From Bacteroidota bacterium (GTDB taxonomy: Bacteria > Bacteroidota > JABWAT01), in the NCBI GenBank assembly GCA_023151185.1, contig JAKLJL010000009.1, positions 62,001-126,000 on the forward strand: 64,000 nucleotides of DNA. The letters run 5' to 3'. Shown piece by piece: positions 37,227 through 46,471 of the stretch (position 1 is its first letter; each line of letters starts with the position of its first letter). The position numbers were made by a program, and so were the translations under genes. The notes under the pieces are model-generated. The model ran no database searches. It was not told the DNA's origin and saw only the letters and a list, made by a program, of their open reading frames with translations.

Positions 37227-38636
37227 ATGAAAACTGCTGTCCTGTCCCTGTTTATTGTGTGTCCTGTGATCTCCCTGCAGGCCCACACCGGAAACCCTTC
37301 CGGAAATCCATCTGATAACCTGCCGGCTGCTTCCGCCGGTGCTGCTGTTTACGGAACCACTTCAGTTCTGGATTATTCCCCCTGGTATTCTGCAGTTCCT
37401 GATCCTGATCAGCTTGATTCCTGGCTGAAGGCACAGGCCACTGGTTCCCGTATCGGAAAAACTGAATTTTCCAGGTTTTTTTCTTCCTTTTATACTTCTG
37501 CACTGAATACAGAAGCCATCGAAAGTGCCGGCATGGAGCCCGTGAGGCCGTTGCTGAATCAGGTGGATCTTATTCAGTCCTGGGATGATTTTCCTTCTGC
37601 ACTGGGTGTCTTGCACCGGTATGGAATCCCATCCTTTTTCTCCCTGAAATCAGCCGGAGGAACACTTTTCCCTGTATTTAACCGGCCGGATCAGCCTGGT
37701 TTCTCTTCCGGGAAAAAGGCCGATTGGGTTCGTACTCTTCTTGAACTGACAGATTACCCTCAGGTTGATCTGGCGAAAATGGAGGAAGGAATTCTGAGAA
37801 CCGGTGCGGCTTGGGAAGACTTGAAAAGGAGCACCGGATCACCTTCAGAAAATCCGGGTGATTTCAACTGGTCCAGATATGAAAGATCTCTCTCAGGTGC
37901 AGGAAAAACACAGGCCATCAGGCACGAACATTCCGTACAGAATGCCCTTGGCGGTCTGGATTCCCGGATCACACTTGAAGAATTAAAATCGTATCTGAAA
38001 TTCAGGATTCTTGAGGAATCAGCCCCGTATTTAAGCTATCCATTCCGGTCAGTACACCAAACCTTCTTTGAGTCCGGAAAGTATGCTTCCAGACCGGCAG
38101 AAGTGCTCCATCTGACTGATTCCATTCTCGGCCCTGAAATATCCCGGTGCGGATTCCCAAAATTGTTAACAAGATCGGCAGCCGAATCACTCAGGAACCT
38201 GGTTTCGCTGGAAAAAAAGGCGCTTGCAGAAAAGGTTATGTCGGCAGGATGGCTGAGCGGAGAAGAAAAGTCTGATCTGTCGCGGCGGCTGTCTGAACTG
38301 GACATCCGGTTTGTAATGCCTGAAGAGTTAAACAGTCTGGTTGAAATTTCCTTCAGCCCGGACCGGTTTTATTCCAATATTCTGAAGATGAAAGCCTGGA
38401 AAACGGCGCATGAAATTCAGGTGGATCATCAGGAACTTCGGCCGGCAGTTTACCACCGGGAATCAAACCGCCTGGAACTGACTGCAGGGATTTTTCTGCA
38501 GCCTCTCACAGACGGAACCGATGCCGGATGGAACAAGGCCGGGATGTTGATCCGGACCGAAATCTGCCGTGCCCTTTCTTCCTGCGGCATCCTTTCACAA
38601 CCCGATGAACTTCAGCCTTTGCTGACTTCACTCTGA
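37227..38636 (+). CDS. Degenerate, C-terminally truncated M13 (neprilysin-like) pseudopeptidase
   Basis: 469 aa. Signal peptide MKTAVLSLFIVCPVISLQAH. Two regions resemble the M13 N-terminal half: one near residue 130 and one near 250-290 (TLEELKSYLKFRILEESAPYL). Near the C-terminus, LTAGIFLQPLTDG followed by GMLIRTEICRALSS aligns with the PAGILQPP..GAVIGHEISHGFD part of active enzymes. The zinc motif HExxH is TEICR here (T444-R448), and the protein stops about 20 residues later, before the third zinc ligand. So it cannot bind zinc in the usual way. Possible regulator or decaying gene; secreted. Confidence 0.6.
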   Translation: MKTAVLSLFIVCPVISLQAHTGNPSGNPSDNLPAASAGAAVYGTTSVLDYSPWYSAVPDPDQLDSWLKAQATGSRIGKTEFSRFFSSFYTSALNTEAIESAGMEPVRPLLNQVDLIQSWDDFPSALGVLHRYGIPSFFSLKSAGGTLFPVFNRPDQPGFSSGKKADWVRTLLELTDYPQVDLAKMEEGILRTGAAWEDLKRSTGSPSENPGDFNWSRYERSLSGAGKTQAIRHEHSVQNALGGLDSRITLEELKSYLKFRILEESAPYLSYPFRSVHQTFFESGKYASRPAEVLHLTDSILGPEISRCGFPKLLTRSAAESLRNLVSLEKKALAEKVMSAGWLSGEEKSDLSRRLSELDIRFVMPEELNSLVEISFSPDRFYSNILKMKAWKTAHEIQVDHQELRPAVYHRESNRLELTAGIFLQPLTDGTDAGWNKAGMLIRTEICRALSSCGILSQPDELQPLLTSL

Positions 38637-38740
38637 TACTGCTTTTCCGGAAGGCCGGTTAATTGATGAAAGTCACGTAACCTGCCTTCCCGCTACTTTC
38701 CCGTTTCCGGTTTTACCATTCACTTGTATCTTGACCAAAA

Positions 38741-38745
38741 AAGGA
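38741..38745 (+). promoter_or_regulatory. Ribosome site for the 528-aa sorted protein
   Basis: AAGGA 6 nt before ATG 38752. It favours this start over TTG 38731. Confidence 0.5.
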
Positions 38746-38751
38746 CCGGAA

Positions 38752-40338
38752 ATGAAAAAAATCCTGTTTCTGCTCATCCTGAGTCCCCTTGTCCTGGCGG
38801 CCCAAACCCCGGCTGATTTCTTTTTTACGGCAGGCTCGGAAGCCAAACAAATTTTTGTCAGGGACCTGATGATATCGGATACCGGCGTCCTCATTGCCGC
38901 CGGAGACCGGCTGACGGGAGGGGGACAGTTTGATCAGAAGTTGTATCTGGGTGGGTTCAGCCAAACCGGGGATTCCGTTTTTGAACTTGTTTACGGAAAA
39001 AAATTTGGGAATGAATGTGCCGGAATGACCGGATGGGGCCCAGACCATCTGGCATTTATTGGTCATACCGAAGATTCAACCGGTACCTTTAACGTAACAG
39101 TTCTGAAAGTTTCCAGGTCGGGGCAATTGATTTGGGACTTGACTTATGGCGATAATGGAAAGTTTGAAATGGATACCCCGCTTACCTGGCTGGTGGATGC
39201 AGCAGGGAACCTTCTGATCGGCGGATCATCGGGATCCAGCGAAATCCAACGTCTTCTGCTCAAAATAAGCAGTGACGGGAAATTGGTTTCAGTAAACCGG
39301 TTTGCCCTTTCCGGTTCAGCCTCAACAACCTGGGTTCAGGAAGTTGGGGCAGAGCCTGAAGGTGCCATGCTGACCCTTTCCTTTAACCCTTTCCGTACCG
39401 ATACCAATCTGGTCAGCCTGACCCGTTTCTCTTCTTCGGGAAAGTTAAACTGGGAAAGACAGTTTAACGGGTGGATTTCAGCAGGGACCAGTAGGCAATT
39501 GCTTGCCATGAATGGGAGCATTTTTACTGTTTTTCCTGAAAATAACCAGGGGGCATCAGATGCCCTGAAATGGATCCGGCTGGATACAACCGGGCAGGTT
39601 CTCATTCATCAAATTCTGAAAATTCCTGGATCAGGCAGGTTTCAGGAGCTTAAAGCACTACGTTCACTGGGGAACGGCCGGATTCTGATCCTTGCAGAAT
39701 CCTTCAGCTCCGGGCGGTATTTTTATGAAAGTTTGATTACTGACCAGAACGGCCTGGTACTCTGGTCTGATCTGTCAGACGCCTACTCCGGCCCGCAGAA
39801 AGTAAAAGTCAGTCCGGCAGAGGGATCGGGAATTTCAGTTTATTGGTTTGGGGACCGGATCAGACGGCATGATCTGGCAGTCTCTGAAGATGGAAAGGTA
39901 ATTAAAACGGTCCATCCCGAGCTTATAGTTCAGGATTGGTTATCTGAACTGGCAGTCTCAAAAAGTCAGGTTTGGGGTGCGTCCCTGCATTTTTCATCTT
40001 CTTCAACTGTGACTCATTTTTATGGGTATCAAGTGGGGACGGTACTTCAGTCAGAGGATTACCCCGGTCAGTTGGGTCAGTTCCAGGTTGATCCGGTCTA
40101 TCCGAACCCGTTTAATCCTTCCACCCGGATCCGGTATGAACTTGATAAACCGGAGTCCGTTTTAATTGAGGTGTTTGATGTTACCGGACGGCGTGTTGCG
40201 GTTCTGGCAGATGAAGTAAAACCAGCGGGAATCTGGCAGACTCAATTCAGGCCGGAGGCACTTGCCGCCGGGTTGTATTTTATCCGGATTCAGGCAGGAC
40301 TTAAGCAAAAAGTCTTAAAGGCGGTTTATGTGAAATAA
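38752..40338 (+). CDS. Secreted propeller-like protein with C-terminal sorting domain
   Basis: 528 aa. Signal peptide MKKILFLLILSPLVLAAQT. The body (20-440) is a series of beta-rich units with GQLIWDLTYG- and GKLNWERQFNG-like strands, as in PQQ/Kelch-type propellers, but no catalytic motif. The end is a sorting domain (YPNPFNP, ending VLKAVYVK). It meets galE head-on only 3 bp later, with no terminator in between. Confidence 0.78.
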   Translation: MKKILFLLILSPLVLAAQTPADFFFTAGSEAKQIFVRDLMISDTGVLIAAGDRLTGGGQFDQKLYLGGFSQTGDSVFELVYGKKFGNECAGMTGWGPDHLAFIGHTEDSTGTFNVTVLKVSRSGQLIWDLTYGDNGKFEMDTPLTWLVDAAGNLLIGGSSGSSEIQRLLLKISSDGKLVSVNRFALSGSASTTWVQEVGAEPEGAMLTLSFNPFRTDTNLVSLTRFSSSGKLNWERQFNGWISAGTSRQLLAMNGSIFTVFPENNQGASDALKWIRLDTTGQVLIHQILKIPGSGRFQELKALRSLGNGRILILAESFSSGRYFYESLITDQNGLVLWSDLSDAYSGPQKVKVSPAEGSGISVYWFGDRIRRHDLAVSEDGKVIKTVHPELIVQDWLSELAVSKSQVWGASLHFSSSSTVTHFYGYQVGTVLQSEDYPGQLGQFQVDPVYPNPFNPSTRIRYELDKPESVLIEVFDVTGRRVAVLADEVKPAGIWQTQFRPEALAAGLYFIRIQAGLKQKVLKAVYVK

Positions 40339-40340
40339 GA

Positions 40341-41357
40341 TTAGCCCGGATACCCATCCGGATTTTGGGTCTGCCAGTTCCAGGCATCCCTGACCATATC
40401 CTCCAGGTTTTTTTCTGCTTTCCAGTTCAATTCCCTCAAGGCTTTTCCCGGGTCTGCATAACAGGCGGCAACATCACCGGGCCTCCGGGCCGTAATCCGG
40501 AAAGAAACCTTTTTACCGGAAACTTTTTCAAAAGCGCTGATCATTTCCAGAACAGAATACCCGGTTCCGGTTCCCAGATTATAAACCTCAAGCCCGGGAT
40601 TCTTTTCCAGTTTTTCAAGTGCTTTCAAATGGCCGGTTGCCAGATCGCAGACATGAATGTAATCCCGGACCCCGGTTCCGTCGGGTGTAGGGTAGTCATT
40701 CCCGAAAACTGACAATTCCTTCAGCTTCCCGACAGCAACCTGGGTAATGTACGGAAGCAGATTGTTGGGAATTCCGTTTGGATCTTCCCCGATTTTTCCG
40801 GATTCGTGCGCCCCGACCGGATTGAAATACCGGAGCAAGATCAGATTCCAGGATTGGTCTGAAATGAATAAATCTCTGAGAATTTCCTCGATTTGCAGTT
40901 TTGTTCTGCCGTACGGGTTGGTTGCTGACAAGGGAAAATCTTCCCGGATGGGAACAGAGGCAGGATCGCCGTAGACAGTAGCAGAAGAACTGAAAACCAG
41001 GTTTTTAACGCCATGTTTTTTCATTGTCTCAAGCAAAATAAGGGTTCCGGTCAGGTTATTGTGGAAATAATAGAGAGGAAGCCTGACCGATTCACCGACC
41101 GATTTCAATCCGGCAAAATGAATAACAGCCTGAATTTGTTCAGTTTCAAAAAGTCTTTCAATGCCATCCCGGTCAAGAAGATCCGTTTTGTAAAACGTGA
41201 TTTTTTTTCCGGTAAGCTGCTCAACCCGGGTCAGAGACTCCGTTTTGCTGTTTAACAGGTTATCTGCCACAACGACCCGGTAACCGGCGTTCAGAAGTTC
41301 GAGAGCAGTATGACTGCCGATATATCCGGCACCGCCGGTAACAAGAATGGTTTTCAT
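40341..41357 (-). CDS. galE: UDP-glucose 4-epimerase
   Basis: 338 aa. Interconverts UDP-glucose and UDP-galactose. NAD site TGGAGYIG at 7-14; catalytic YGRTK with Y149 and K153; SSS at 123-125. Full length for the family. The region before the ATG is pyrimidine-rich (CTTTTTTCTTTTTTT) with no Shine-Dalgarno, so initiation is unusual. No lipopolysaccharide genes are nearby. Confidence 0.95.
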   Translation of the reverse strand: MKTILVTGGAGYIGSHTALELLNAGYRVVVADNLLNSKTESLTRVEQLTGKKITFYKTDLLDRDGIERLFETEQIQAVIHFAGLKSVGESVRLPLYYFHNNLTGTLILLETMKKHGVKNLVFSSSATVYGDPASVPIREDFPLSATNPYGRTKLQIEEILRDLFISDQSWNLILLRYFNPVGAHESGKIGEDPNGIPNNLLPYITQVAVGKLKELSVFGNDYPTPDGTGVRDYIHVCDLATGHLKALEKLEKNPGLEVYNLGTGTGYSVLEMISAFEKVSGKKVSFRITARRPGDVAACYADPGKALRELNWKAEKNLEDMVRDAWNWQTQNPDGYPG

Positions 41358-41674
41358 AAAAAAAGAAAAAAGTGAATAGGGTTGTAAAAATATTAAAATT
41401 GAGTCCGGAATTCAGGTTTTGGTGAACAGGGTAACCCCTTTTACCACTTTTCAGGAATTAAATTTCAACCATTCCCGGGCTCAGCGATATCCGTCGGTGG
41501 CCGGATTTTAAGATATCCCGCGGGCAGAATCCCCCGGGGACAGGAAATCAGAGTTGTGAAAGCCGGAAAAGACCGGGATTGGCGGTCAATTTTGGAAAAA
41601 TTTAAAAATAGGACAAATTCATTTTGACTCTGATGTTCTGATTTTGAAACTTATCCTTCTTTAACAGAGTGAAA
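41358..41674. other. 317-bp non-coding gap between galE and NifX-like gene
   Basis: It should hold both divergent promoters. The part near galE is A-rich. A CCCGCGGG palindrome lies at 41517-41524 and two GATATCC copies at 41486 and 41512. Nothing gives a definite regulator site or RNA gene. Confidence 0.3.
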
Positions 41675-42034
41675 ATGCGGTTCGTTATCCCAGCCCATTC
41701 AGAGAAAATTGAAGACACGCCGGCAGAGTTATTTGCCCGTGGTGATGGTTTTCTGATTGGAGATACAGAGTCACTGACTTATTTCTGGATTCCCAATCCG
41801 TACCGGAATGTCAGTGCGCATGTCGGTCCGGATGTGGTGAATCTGGTTCTGCGGCTGGGGGCTAAGCGGGTTTATGCCGTTCGGTTTGGCCCGAATGTGA
41901 GAAAACTGCTGGAAAAAAACGGGATTGAAATGGTTATCCTTCCAAACAAAACCGAGTGTGTCGCCTGTTACCTCAGGCAGCCTGAGCAGCCTGAGGAGGT
42001 CCGATACACCCTTTGTCCAGTTCCCGTCTATTAA
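41675..42034 (+). CDS. NifX/NafY-like (nitrogenase FeMo-cofactor fold) protein
   Basis: 119 aa. MRFVIPA start, DTESLTYFWIPNPY, and a C-terminal half LVLRLGAKRVYAVRFGPNVRKLLEKNGIEM follow the dinitrogenase iron-molybdenum cofactor family (PF02579) fold. No nif genes are in the window, and the family also has members unrelated to nitrogen fixation, so the function is open. GTG 41669 is an alternative start two codons earlier. Its stop overlaps the GDPD stop by 4 nt. Confidence 0.8.
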   Translation: MRFVIPAHSEKIEDTPAELFARGDGFLIGDTESLTYFWIPNPYRNVSAHVGPDVVNLVLRLGAKRVYAVRFGPNVRKLLEKNGIEMVILPNKTECVACYLRQPEQPEEVRYTLCPVPVY

Positions 42035-42804
42035 TCCGGTTTGAGCTCCGGATAGTCGGTCATCATCAAGGAAACGCCATAACCGGCAATTTGCTGCATT
42101 TCCGGAACTGTATTAACCGTATATCCGACAACTGTTACCCGTGCAGAATTGCACATGGTGACAAAAGTCTGGGATAAGTTGGTTTTTTCGCAAAGCAGAA
42201 ACGGATATCCTTTTTTCACTGTTTCTTCAAGTCCGGCCTGGTTTTGATCGAGGGCAACCTGAATACCGGGAGAAATCCGGCGGGCTGTATCCAGTGGTGC
42301 ACCTTCTGTGCAGGTAAAAATAATCCGGCTGGTCAGGCTGGTTTCATCTGAGATCCGGATTACCTGGCGGACGAGTGCAAAAACCTCCTCATCCTGTCCG
42401 GATTTCAGATCCAGGTAAATCTGAGCAAACCGGAGCCCGTACCGGTCTGCAAACTGACGGAAAGTCAGCATTGATGCGTTCATTTTCGTCCGGAATCCGG
42501 TACGGACCTGTGCAGCTGTGAGGGAATCAATATCGGCCGTCAGGTTGGTCAGCCGGGCACTGTTTACATCATGAAAAACAATAACACTGTCGTCGCCGGT
42601 CCAGACGAGATCAATTTCAATCCGGTCAATTCCTGTAGAAATCAGGCCCTGAACGGCTTCTTCTGAATTTTCTGCATACTTCCCGCTGTACCCCCGGTGT
42701 CCGATCAGCCGGATGTCCGGTGAGTCATCCTGAAGATCGGTACATCCCTCAGAAAGAAAAACGATAGCCGAGAGTAAGACCCAGCCTGAAAAAATAGGTT
42801 TCAT
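42031..42804 (-). CDS. Glycerophosphodiester phosphodiesterase lipoprotein
   Basis: 257 aa. Lipobox LSEGC with Cys21. The GDPD fold: GHRGYSGKYAENSEEA (catalytic His-Arg, Glu), EIDLVWTGD, FHDVNSARLT, and TDYP at the end. It hydrolyses glycerophosphodiesters to glycerol-3-phosphate and an alcohol, on the periplasmic side of the membrane. It overlaps the upstream barrel gene by 56 nt and is probably co-transcribed with it. Confidence 0.9.
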   Translation of the reverse strand: MKPIFSGWVLLSAIVFLSEGCTDLQDDSPDIRLIGHRGYSGKYAENSEEAVQGLISTGIDRIEIDLVWTGDDSVIVFHDVNSARLTNLTADIDSLTAAQVRTGFRTKMNASMLTFRQFADRYGLRFAQIYLDLKSGQDEEVFALVRQVIRISDETSLTSRIIFTCTEGAPLDTARRISPGIQVALDQNQAGLEETVKKGYPFLLCEKTNLSQTFVTMCNSARVTVVGYTVNTVPEMQQIAGYGVSLMMTDYPELKPD

Positions 42805-43273
42805 CCAGTGAAAAACTTTCCTTGATTTTTAAATCCTCAATTTTAAAACTTTGGCGGACGTATTTTACAACCGTTGCATCGGTTCCCACTACCCAGTGAT
42901 CCCCAAAAACGGCCTGATACCCGGCACCCAAATGAACAGATCTGAGCCGGTACCGGTAATCGTCTTCTGCCAGCGACCAGAACTGACTGACCCCACCTTT
43001 CAGAAAGAGCTGGGGTTCACCCCTGAACGGGAACCAGATAACCGATCCTGAGACCGAGTTCAGATCATCTTTTCCGTAGGAAACCGAAACACCCAGAAGG
43101 GAATTCCAGTCAGCCTGAATGCCGGCGAAACCCCCATTCTGATGATATCCACGAAGTCCGGCAAACGGAGTAATCCGCCAAAGGTCATCCGTTTGGCTGA
43201 TTGCGTTTTCCGGAAAAAAGGGAAAAAGGGAGAGAATGGTCAAAGTAAGGTAAACAGGCAGGGAAGTTTTCAT
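42749..43273 (-). CDS. Small outer-membrane beta-barrel protein
   Basis: 174 aa. Signal peptide at 1-26 (ending NAISQ). Eight or so alternating strands such as GVSVSYGKDD, SVHLGAGYQAV and a last FRLGLTLGYRFSF with terminal Phe indicate a small beta barrel in the OmpA/OmpW size class. No family recognised. It precedes and overlaps the GDPD lipoprotein gene by 56 nt. Confidence 0.7.
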   Translation of the reverse strand: MKTSLPVYLTLTILSLFPFFPENAISQTDDLWRITPFAGLRGYHQNGGFAGIQADWNSLLGVSVSYGKDDLNSVSGSVIWFPFRGEPQLFLKGGVSQFWSLAEDDYRYRLRSVHLGAGYQAVFGDHWVVGTDATVVKYVRQSFKIEDLKIKESFSLDETYFFRLGLTLGYRFSF

Positions 43274-43407
43274 GGGCGGTTTGATTGAAGAATTTAAATT
43301 AGATGTCAGTTACCGGCATCTGATGACCGCCGGAGGAAAATGGTTTAACCGGCAATGAGTGCCATCCGGTCAGACAACCGGAACCGGAAATTCCTGCAAA
43401 TCTTAAT

Positions 43408-44202
43408 TTATTTTAGGGTTGGATACTTTCCCGGAGAGTAACCGGTCATTTTTTTAAACTCACGGCTGAAGTGTGCCTGATCAAAGTAACCCAGTTCAAG
43501 AGCAAACTGAGTCCAGTTTACTTCTTTCTTTTCATCCAGAAGGGCAAGAATTTCGTGCATACGGTACCGGTTGATGACCCATTTCGGGCTAACGCCAACC
43601 CGCTGCCGGAACACACGCTCCAGGTGACGGAGGCTTACTTCTGCCACTGCTGCAAGATCCTCTGCCCGAACCATAGCCGGGTTTTTTATCGCTTCACTGA
43701 ATACGTCAGCAATCATCCTCAAAACAGAATCCTCAACCGGTGAAAAACTCTGCAGAAACAAATCGGTTTGACGGACCCAGTTGCCGGGATCCGGATCCGT
43801 TTCAACAAACTTTGCCCACTCCAGAACAGGTCCGTCCAAAAACTCACCGGCCGGAAAGCGTTTCCCGGTCAATTCAGACGCCAAAACGGGGTTAAAGGGG
43901 AAAAATCCGCCCGGAGTAAATTTGATTCCGAAGACAGACCCCTTCCCGGTAAGTTCTTTGGTATACCGAACCGGAACGACCCCATACAGCCAGGGAATTC
44001 CATCTTCGGCAGTTAAATGAACAGACGGGTGGGAAACAACTTCCTGTGTTACCGGTTTCTGACCGGTGAGATCCCAGGAGACCTGCCAGTAATGCTCGAT
44101 AAACGGACAGAGACCGGGTGACGGAGAAAACCGCTGAAGTTTGAATGGCCGAAGTCCTTCAGGCTGATTCAAAATTCCCTTTGGAATGGTGCGGTTGATC
44201 AT
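43408..44202 (-). CDS. AraC-family transcriptional regulator
   Basis: 264 aa. Sensor part at about 1-150 (DUF6597-type, GIKFTPGGFFPF); two helix-turn-helix parts at 160-260: LAAVAEVSLRHLERVFRQRVGVSPKWVI and FALELGYFDQAHFSREFKKMTGYSPG, the AraC signature. It is divergent to the SRPBCC gene, which it may regulate. The ligand is unknown. Confidence 0.92.
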   Translation of the reverse strand: MINRTIPKGILNQPEGLRPFKLQRFSPSPGLCPFIEHYWQVSWDLTGQKPVTQEVVSHPSVHLTAEDGIPWLYGVVPVRYTKELTGKGSVFGIKFTPGGFFPFNPVLASELTGKRFPAGEFLDGPVLEWAKFVETDPDPGNWVRQTDLFLQSFSPVEDSVLRMIADVFSEAIKNPAMVRAEDLAAVAEVSLRHLERVFRQRVGVSPKWVINRYRMHEILALLDEKKEVNWTQFALELGYFDQAHFSREFKKMTGYSPGKYPTLK

Positions 44203-44298
44203 GTCGGATTTTTACAAGCTATCAAAGGTCAACTTTCCGGATTTTTGTGAGGCAGAAGCAAAAATATCCAAAACACAAAAAAAAGAGAAGGAGCCGGT

Positions 44299-44742
44299 AT
44301 GGCAGGCCAGTTTTCCCTGAACGTTTCATCTGAATTTTCGCAGACACCTGATCAGATCTGGCAGATTCTGACTACTCCCGGTTACATCAGCCGGTATTTA
44401 TTCGGGACGGAGGCCATTTCCGGATGGAAGACCGGGGACTCCCTGGTTTTCAGAGGAGTCTGGGAGGGTACCCGGTATGAAGATAAAGGAATTATCCTCG
44501 AAGCTGTACCGGGTAAAACCTTCCGGTATACCTATCTGAGTTCACTTTCCGGGCTCACGGACGTCCCTGAAAATTATGCAGAAGTTGGCTATTTTCTGGA
44601 ACCGGTGCCTGGTGGAACCCGGCTGACTATTACCCAGGACGGGATTCAGGATGAAGAACGGCGGGAGCATTCCGAAAAGTCCTGGTTGTGGGTTGCCGGT
44701 GAAATGAAGAAAGTTCTGGATGAAGTTTTCCCGGAAAAGTGA
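44299..44742 (+). CDS. SRPBCC/AHSA1-family protein
   Basis: 147 aa. START-like fold: VSSEFSQTPDQIWQILTTPGYISRYLFG, then GDSLVFRG.W, and C-terminal helix SWLWVAGEMKKVLDEV. Binds a small hydrophobic ligand, or acts like Aha1. A GAAGGAG ribosome site precedes ATG 44299. It is divergent to an AraC regulator. Confidence 0.88.
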   Translation: MAGQFSLNVSSEFSQTPDQIWQILTTPGYISRYLFGTEAISGWKTGDSLVFRGVWEGTRYEDKGIILEAVPGKTFRYTYLSSLSGLTDVPENYAEVGYFLEPVPGGTRLTITQDGIQDEERREHSEKSWLWVAGEMKKVLDEVFPEK

Positions 44743-44766
44743 TTTACCGGAGCTGAGGGTTTAAAA

Positions 44767-44781
44767 CAGGACTTCCTGATT
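44767..44781. terminator. Short terminator-like palindrome
   Basis: CAGG ACTT CCTG flanked by A and T residues between the convergent SRPBCC and ribbon-helix-helix genes. Small stem, so tentative. Confidence 0.3.
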
Positions 44782-45000
44782 TTACCCCATCCAGATCGGA
44801 TCTTCATTTTTCTCTGGCGGCGGTGAAGAATCACCACCGCCAGACTCCCGTTTCCATTTTCTGACGGATTGCCTGAGCAGATATTCAATCTGCCCGTTCA
44901 GGCTTCTGAGTTCATCGGCAGCCATGGCATTCAGGTCATTCCAGAGAACCGGGTCGATCCGGAGCAGGAGGTTTTTCTTTTTATCCGGCGGGGGCGTCAT
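44782..45000 (-). CDS. Arc-type ribbon-helix-helix DNA-binding protein
   Basis: 72 aa. NLLLRIDPVLWNDLNAMAADELRSLNGQIEYLLRQSVRK is a ribbon-helix-helix core of Arc/MetJ style; the acidic tail follows. Such proteins repress their own operon by binding short palindromes as dimers. It is the last of three genes: SPFH, membrane protein, this one, overlapping by 4 nt (ATGA). The palindrome before the first gene is a good candidate operator. Confidence 0.8.
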   Translation of the reverse strand: MTPPPDKKKNLLLRIDPVLWNDLNAMAADELRSLNGQIEYLLRQSVRKWKRESGGGDSSPPPEKNEDPIWMG

Positions 45001-45329
45001 TTTGCGGATTCCGGTTTTTTCAAGGCCAGTACAGCCATTACTGCAAATAAAATTCCCACCAGCACCCAGGCTACGGGCAGGTACTGTTTACCGGCAGCAT
45101 CAAACATCCAGGCGGTCAGGAAAGCCATGGCGGCATTCAGAATCCCCAGAATCAACTGGGTTTTCCCCGGTTTTTTTTCAATCCAGAGAAGAGCCGCGAG
45201 ATTGGCACCAGCCATCACCGCATTTGCAGCAATGGCAATCGGCTGACCGGAGAAGGCACTGTCGGTTGCTGCAAGGATAAACGGAAAGGCAGAGAGCAGC
45301 AGAAGGCGGCGGTTTTTGGTCAACGTCAT
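44997..45329 (-). CDS. Small membrane protein of SPFH operon
   Basis: 110 aa with about four hydrophobic segments ([50 protein letters not shown] and [18 protein letters not shown]). No known family. It overlaps the SPFH gene by 1 nt and the ribbon-helix-helix gene by 4 nt. Confidence 0.75.
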   Translation of the reverse strand: MTLTKNRRLLLLSAFPFILAATDSAFSGQPIAIAANAVMAGANLAALLWIEKKPGKTQLILGILNAAMAFLTAWMFDAAGKQYLPVAWVLVGILFAVMAVLALKKPESAK

Positions 45330-46207
45330 CAGTACAGGGTTCCTGCATTGATAACCGGTGTCGTCGCCTTATCGGCACAGAGAACAACCAGCAGATTGCT
45401 GACCATGGCAGCTTTCCGTTCCTCATCCAGATCGACAACCCCCTCTTCTTTCAGCTTTTTAAGAGCAAGCTGCACCATTCCTACAGCACCGTCCACAATT
45501 TTTGTGCGGGCCGCAATGACGGCTTCGGCCTGCTGGCGCTGCAGCATGGCACCGGCAATTTCGGGGGCATAGGCCAGATGGTTAATCCGGGCTTCAGAGA
45601 TGGAAACTCCGGCTGCTTCAACCCGTTCCTGAATTTCCTTTTCCAACCGGTCAGACACTTCTTTCAGGGAAGATCTCAGGCTCAGTTCTTCACCTTCTGA
45701 ACTGTCATAATTGTAGGATGTGGCCACATGACGGACAGCGGATTCTGCCTGAACGGTGACAAACTGATTGTAATCTTCGACATCAAACAGGGCCTGAGCT
45801 GTATCCGAAATCTGCCAGACGATAACGGCTGAAATTTCGATAGGATTTCCCTTTTTATCATTAACCTTCAATTTCTGGCTGTCGAAGTTTCTTGACCGGA
45901 GGGATAGTTTTTTTCTCTGGAAGAAGGGAACCGTCCAGCGAAACCCTGAAGTTTTTTCGGTTCCCTGATATTTTCCCAGGAAAATGAGAACGGCTGATTC
46001 ATTCGGCTCCAGGGTAAAAAATCCGCCCAGAAGAATCAGCAGAACAGCATCGGTAAAAATCAGCAAACCGAAGAGAACCGGATGATCCGGAACCAGGCCG
46101 CCGGATGCCATGTGGATGAAAAGTACTGTAACGGTGATGATTGCCGGGATCAGACTCAGCAGGAAAGTCCAGCCACTGTAGGTTCGTGCGGTCAGTTCTT
46201 TTGACAT
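45329..46207 (-). CDS. SPFH/band-7 domain membrane protein (prohibitin-like)
   Basis: 292 aa from ATG 46207. Two membrane segments (about 12-35 and 43-65), then the SPFH domain with [44 protein letters not shown] and a coiled C-terminal part [48 protein letters not shown] proteins form membrane rings and organise microdomains. The start is set by an AAAAGGAG site; 17 residues upstream are not supported. Confidence 0.88.
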   Translation of the reverse strand: MSKELTARTYSGWTFLLSLIPAIITVTVLFIHMASGGLVPDHPVLFGLLIFTDAVLLILLGGFFTLEPNESAVLIFLGKYQGTEKTSGFRWTVPFFQRKKLSLRSRNFDSQKLKVNDKKGNPIEISAVIVWQISDTAQALFDVEDYNQFVTVQAESAVRHVATSYNYDSSEGEELSLRSSLKEVSDRLEKEIQERVEAAGVSISEARINHLAYAPEIAGAMLQRQQAEAVIAARTKIVDGAVGMVQLALKKLKEEGVVDLDEERKAAMVSNLLVVLCADKATTPVINAGTLY

Positions 46208-46213
46208 AGTGTG

Positions 46214-46221
46214 CTCCTTTT
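46214..46221 (-). promoter_or_regulatory. Shine-Dalgarno site for SPFH gene
   Basis: Minus-strand AAAAGGAG, 6 nt before ATG 46207. Confidence 0.7.
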
Positions 46222-46230
46222 GTCGAAGTG

Positions 46231-46245
46231 ATATCATAATGATAT
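46231..46245. promoter_or_regulatory. Palindrome, likely operator of SPFH operon
   Basis: ATATCATAATGATAT is a perfect 7-bp inverted repeat with one central base, between the SPFH ribosome site and its expected promoter. Probably bound by the ribbon-helix-helix protein at the end of the operon. Confidence 0.5.
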
Positions 46246-46471
46246 AAATACGTATCAAAGGTAGGTGATCGTGTATCTAATGTCAAGACCTGCCTGATCG
46301 GGAAAAGGAAGATTAACTCACTTTCACTATCTGCAGGCTCCCTTAAAGGTTTCTGCAATAATCCATTCCGGGACCGTGCAGGTAACAGAAATTTCTTCTC
46401 AGAAATTGCCGGTCCAATTGTAAAACCCCGCAGACAGACTTAATTTTAGCCGGGCTAACCAATTGGGTGAA

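Noticed and set aside
41358-41674. tRNA or small RNA in the galE/NifX gap
   Set aside because: No cloverleaf or conserved arms; only short palindromes.
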